The notes under the pieces are model-generated. The model was not told where the DNA came from, made no database searches, and saw nothing but the letters and a program-made list of their open reading frames with translations. A stretch of DNA of 64,000 nt from JAQBQB01 sp963757185. GTDB taxonomy: Bacteria; Gemmatimonadota; Gemmatimonadetes; Gemmatimonadales; Gemmatimonadaceae. The translations under genes and the position numbers were made by a program. The DNA lies in assembly GCA_963757185.1 (NCBI GenBank), contig CAVWQI010000001.1:310001-374000 (forward strand), read 5' to 3'. This document shows positions 61,031-64,000 of this stretch, piece after piece. The number at the start of each line of letters is the position of its first letter. Position 1 is the first letter of the stretch.

Positions 61031-62158
61031 GTGGACCTTTCATCGTTCATCCTGTCAAATCGCGAGGCGATCCTCGCTGAATGGGAGAACAACGCTCGGC
61101 ACCGAGTACCGGGGGATCAGCACGTCGAGATCGCCGAGCTCCGCGATCACTTGGGTGAGCTACTGGACACGGTGGCGCACGACATCAGCGCACCCAAGGC
61201 TACGCGCCACGGGACTGATCCGGGAACCACGCGCGGCGCGGACGGAAGCGTTGAGTCCGTCGCCGAGAAGCACGGCGCCCGGCGAGCACAACAAGGGATG
61301 ACGCTGCAGCAGGTGGTCTCGGAGTTCCCAATCTTGCGCTCGTGCGTTGCGCAACTCTGGGTTCGATCCCAGCCCGACACCTCGCCGTCCGATCTGGAAA
61401 GCCTCATTCGTTTCGACGAGGCCATCGATTTCGCTCTCACGGAGTCCGTCGCCGAATTCATGGGGCGGCTGGACCGATCGAGAGGGACCTTTCTCGGAAT
61501 CCTCGGCCACGATCTTCGCGATCCTCTGTCTACAGTCATCTTGGGCGGGCAACTGCTGCTCGAAGGCGGGATCGATGACGCGACGGCGCGTGAGGTCGTA
61601 ACGCGAATCGTCGCCACGGGGGAGCGAATGCATCACCTCGTCACCGATCTGCTGGAGGCTGTTCGGACGCAGCTCGGTGGTCACATTCCGCTCCAGCGGC
61701 GTGAGGCCGACCTCGGCGACACCGTGCGCAACATCGTAGGCGAGTTCACTACGGCTCATCCCGATCGCGACGTCCACGTGAGTATCTCAGGTGATTCGCG
61801 CGGACAGTGGGACGACAAGCGGATCGGTCAGGCCGTCGCCAATCTGACGGCAAACGCGTTTCGGTATGGGGCCGATGGCACGCCAATCGGCATCTCGGTC
61901 GCCGCTGACGACGAAGTCACCATCGCGGTTCACAACGACGGCCCGGCAATTCCCGAGGAACGCCGGGCGTCACTCTTCGACCCGTTCGTCAGCGTCAACG
62001 CCGGCGACGCCGGCGCAGAAGATAGCCAGCGCCTCGGCCTGGGGTTGTACATCGCCAAGGCGATCGTTGACGGACACGGCGGCCGGATCGCGGTCGACTC
62101 GACGCCAGAGCGCGGAACGACCTTCACCATTCATCTGCCGTGGACTTCCGGCGATTGA
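61031..62158 (+). CDS. Cytosolic sensor histidine kinase with RsbR-like N-terminus
   Basis: About 375 residues. The N-terminal 130 residues (FILSNREAILAEWENNAR, AEKHGARRAQQGMTLQQVVSEFPILR) look like an RsbRD/RsbU-type helical sensor domain. HisKA has ILGHDLRDPLSTVILGGQ (His160). The HATPase has AVANLTANAFRYG, an altered G1 box (NDGPAIP), and LGLGLYIAKAIVDGHGG. GTG 61031 is preferred, with AGGA 9 nt upstream; no ATG lies nearby in frame. It diverges from the HigA-like gene. No response regulator is adjacent. Confidence 0.83.
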   Translation: MDLSSFILSNREAILAEWENNARHRVPGDQHVEIAELRDHLGELLDTVAHDISAPKATRHGTDPGTTRGADGSVESVAEKHGARRAQQGMTLQQVVSEFPILRSCVAQLWVRSQPDTSPSDLESLIRFDEAIDFALTESVAEFMGRLDRSRGTFLGILGHDLRDPLSTVILGGQLLLEGGIDDATAREVVTRIVATGERMHHLVTDLLEAVRTQLGGHIPLQRREADLGDTVRNIVGEFTTAHPDRDVHVSISGDSRGQWDDKRIGQAVANLTANAFRYGADGTPIGISVAADDEVTIAVHNDGPAIPEERRASLFDPFVSVNAGDAGAEDSQRLGLGLYIAKAIVDGHGGRIAVDSTPERGTTFTIHLPWTSGD

Positions 62159-62178
62159 CCAACAACGGCACGGGAACG

Positions 62179-62628
62179 CTACTCGAGGCGAATGCGCCAA
62201 GGCACCACAAACCATAGTCCGACGAACATTCCCAGCGAGAACAGCGCGAGGACGGCGCTGACCACCGACTCGTGAGTGACCATCGTCGAAATGATGTACA
62301 CGTCCGACGACAGCCCGAGAGCGAGGGGCGGCATGCTCCACATCAGCAGCGCCGAGGAAAGTCGGATGAACTCCCTCGACACGCTCGTCGGCTCGCGCAA
62401 ACGGTGCAGCGCGGCGGGAGTCATGACCAGCGCGATCGCCACCACCACGCATAAAATGGCGAAGAGATGCAGGCGTTGTATCGCTCGCGACAGGCCGGCG
62501 AACGGCGGCTGGAATACCGCGATGAGCTGAAACCCGAGTAGCGTCTGGATTCCGGGCAGCACCATGCGGCACTCGTTGAGGAGCTGCGACGAAGCCTCGC
62601 TCAGCGAAAGTCGGGCGACCCGATCCAT
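62179..62628 (-). CDS. DUF6328-like membrane protein
   Basis: A 149-residue protein with four predicted membrane segments. LLNECRMVLPGIQTLLGFQLIAVFQ and LHLFAILCVVVAIALVMTPAALHRLREP, then EFIRLSSALLMWSMPPLALG, match the DUF6328 wording. Function is unknown. It ends 20 nt from the converging kinase gene. Confidence 0.75.
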   Translation of the reverse strand: MDRVARLSLSEASSQLLNECRMVLPGIQTLLGFQLIAVFQPPFAGLSRAIQRLHLFAILCVVVAIALVMTPAALHRLREPTSVSREFIRLSSALLMWSMPPLALGLSSDVYIISTMVTHESVVSAVLALFSLGMFVGLWFVVPWRIRLE

Positions 62629-62685
62629 CAGTCGTCGCGGGGCAAGCGCGATGCCTGTCGAATCGGCGAGCGACTCACGCTGCCG

Positions 62686-63243
62686 CTACTTCTTCGAGGC
62701 GGCGAATCGACGCTTGCCCCGACGGACACACTCGCGCGCTCGCTTCGGCCCGTGATGGTCCTTGACGACGAACTTTCCGCCTTCGAGCCGATTGTAGGCG
62801 ACGAAGAACTGTTCGATCTGTTCGACGATGGCGTTCGGCAAATCCGCGAGTTTGCGAACTTTCTCGTGGAGCAACGACGACGCGCCGACCGCCAGCAGGC
62901 GATCGTTCTCGACCTTCTCACCATCCCCGCTCGTCTGCCTCGCTTCGATCACACCGATCAGCCGGGCCGGAACGACCGTTCCGGTGGGCACTGATTCGTC
63001 GAGCAGAAGAATCACGTCGAGCGGGTCGCCGTCACCGCCGGTAGTCGATGGAATGAAGCCGAAGTCGAATGGAAAGCTCAGGCCCTCCGGCAACACCTTG
63101 CTGACGACGAAACACTCTCGCTTCACGTCGTAGTCGAGCTTCGTCCGGCTGCCTTTCGTCGTCTCCACCACCGCCGTGACCTTCCCACCGCCGTTCCCGC
63201 CACCGTTCCCGCCGGCGCCCTTGAGCTTGTCCAGGTTTGTCAA
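62686..63243 (-). CDS. ppa: Inorganic pyrophosphatase (family I)
   Basis: A 185-residue soluble enzyme hydrolysing pyrophosphate. TKLDYDVKRECFVVSKVLP, LSFPFDFGFIPST, the Mg-binding signature DGDPLDVILLLDESV, LIGVIEARQ, and KVENDRLLAVG, all with the metal Asp residues, are diagnostic. The N-terminus is unusual: MTNLDKLKGAGGNGGGNGGG, a Gly/Asn linker before the fold. Translation appears to start at TTG 63243, since no ATG or convincing alternative precedes the conserved core. It probably drives biosynthesis to completion. Confidence 0.88.
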   Translation of the reverse strand: MTNLDKLKGAGGNGGGNGGGKVTAVVETTKGSRTKLDYDVKRECFVVSKVLPEGLSFPFDFGFIPSTTGGDGDPLDVILLLDESVPTGTVVPARLIGVIEARQTSGDGEKVENDRLLAVGASSLLHEKVRKLADLPNAIVEQIEQFFVAYNRLEGGKFVVKDHHGPKRARECVRRGKRRFAASKK

Positions 63244-63366
63244 AGCGAAACGATCCGGAGCAGTAGAACAGGTCGAAGGTCAAGTTCTGTGCCCCATCCG
63301 TGCGTCGCACACCGTCACCGCGCTCTCGATCCTGCGTGAGAGCGCGGGAAGGGATTGCGGACTCCG

Positions 63367-63939
63367 TCACGCCCTCACGTCGGACTCACCGGGACGACTC
63401 GGGCGCTGGCGCGAGGCCGATTGCCGAACCTCGGGCTCGACCGAGACCTCTTGTTCGGAAATGGCGTTGATCAGCGACAATCCGAGCGTCGTGAGCCGCT
63501 CGTCGGTCTCCGCTTCTTCATCCAGCGTCTGCTGGAGCAGGTCCGCGTCGTCCTCCAGGCCGAGCGCCTCCGCGTAGGTGCGGGCGCAGCCGTAGGCGGC
63601 GATCTCGTAGTGTTCTACCCGTTGGGCCGCGGCGATCAAGCCGGAGTCGACGATCGTCGGCTCGCCGTCCGCCTCGACCGCCTCCTCGCCCTCCTTGAGC
63701 AGGCCCGCCATCGCCTTGCACTTCTTTCCTCCGATTTCCTCCTGCATACGCTCGCCGATTTCCTCGAGGCGCCGCACGTGTTCGCGAGTCTGCTCGAGAT
63801 GCTCCTTGAATCCGGCGCTCAACTGCTCATCCGTTGCCGCCTCCACCATCTTCGGCAGTGCATCGACGATCTGCTGTTCCGCGCTATAGAGATCGCGTAT
63901 CTGATCGAAGTAGAGGTCCTGAAGGGTGTCCAGACGCAT
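63367..63939 (-). CDS. YciE/YciF ferritin-like (DUF892) protein
   Basis: A 190-residue protein of the ferritin-like YciE/F family linked to stress. LQDLYFDQIRDLYSAEQQIVDALPKM, FKEHLEQTREHVRRLEEIGERM, and VEHYEIAAYGCARTYAEALG, with the Glu/His metal ligands in their usual helices, identify it. A strong GGAGG ribosome-binding site precedes ATG 63939. The C-terminus is a Gln/Ser/Arg-rich tail. It is 123 nt upstream of ppa on the same strand; no link is implied. Confidence 0.88.
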   Translation of the reverse strand: MRLDTLQDLYFDQIRDLYSAEQQIVDALPKMVEAATDEQLSAGFKEHLEQTREHVRRLEEIGERMQEEIGGKKCKAMAGLLKEGEEAVEADGEPTIVDSGLIAAAQRVEHYEIAAYGCARTYAEALGLEDDADLLQQTLDEEAETDERLTTLGLSLINAISEQEVSVEPEVRQSASRQRPSRPGESDVRA

Positions 63940-64000
63940 GCTACGCCTCCGCTGAGAGAGAGCCTGTGAACGACAAGAACGGGTGGGCGTGGGCGCGCAC

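Noticed and set aside
29170..63285. Shared AAGGTCAAGTTC(C/T)GTGCC at about 29180 and 63270
   Set aside because: One copy lies in the end of the kinase coding sequence and the other in a promoter region; a 17-nt partial match between two sites is not enough to call a repeat.

Overview
The window looks like chromosome of a Gemmatimonadota-type bacterium: a high-GC diderm. The evidence is a SusC/SusD-type TonB receptor pair, OmpA, OprP-like and DUF2490 outer-membrane proteins, Ser/Thr kinases carrying WD40/TolB-like propellers, several two-component proteins, and many signal peptides and lipoboxes. I identify the phylum by overall gene style, not by a marker gene. No rRNA, CRISPR array, IS element, phage or plasmid gene was found. 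Most genes are ordinary chromosomal housekeeping, envelope or signalling genes.

Layout. 0-6.7 kb: a transporter cut by the window edge, a coupled DUF2092/glycine-rich secreted pair, a 560-bp gene-free stretch packed with inverted repeats, a secreted TAP-like hydrolase, an OmpA protein and a lipoprotein. 6.9-12.3 kb: an aspartase / dicarboxylate carrier / periplasmic asparaginase operon closed by a hairpin, then an OprP-like porin. 12.3-14.2 kb: small membrane and outer-membrane proteins, one frameshifted. 14.2-26.8 kb: a signalling island with a CobW-like GTPase / receiver / formylglycine-generating-enzyme operon facing a degenerate histidine kinase, then four further response regulators on the plus strand or facing it, a GAF kinase, a PAS kinase and a MASE1-PAS kinase. 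26.8-32.2 kb: type IV pilin, M15-type peptidase, a Ser/Thr kinase fused to a BRCT domain, a degenerate gluzincin-like lipoprotein, YCII and a membrane protein. 32.5-37.1 kb: SusC/SusD pair. 37-46.4 kb: PepSY, cupredoxin, Dps, YggL-like, DUF3471, PHP, MarR+SRPBCC, UBP zinc finger, and a DUF1445/MFS pair divergent from a fumarylacetoacetate-hydrolase-family gene. 46.4-54.6 kb: HAD phosphatase, a tRNA-like RNA element, and a run of alpha/beta hydrolases, an FMN reductase and an MBL hydrolase; one hydrolase has lost its N-terminus. 54.6-64 kb: small membrane/lipoproteins, a kinase-propeller protein, an exo/endonuclease/phosphatase, an orphan HigA-like antitoxin, a histidine kinase, inorganic pyrophosphatase and a YciE/F ferritin-like protein.

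The most interesting signals are: (i) a recurring palindrome, TTGGAC-N4-GTCCA, placed roughly 70-150 nt upstream of several unrelated genes; (ii) the kinase-BRCT fusion; (iii) the CobW/receiver/FGE operon with no sulfatase in sight and an altered GTPase cysteine motif; (iv) a 108-nt tRNA-like structure at 48.0-48.1 kb; (v) the inverted-repeat cluster at 2.5-3.0 kb. Function calls rest on motif recognition by eye and none has been checked by database search.
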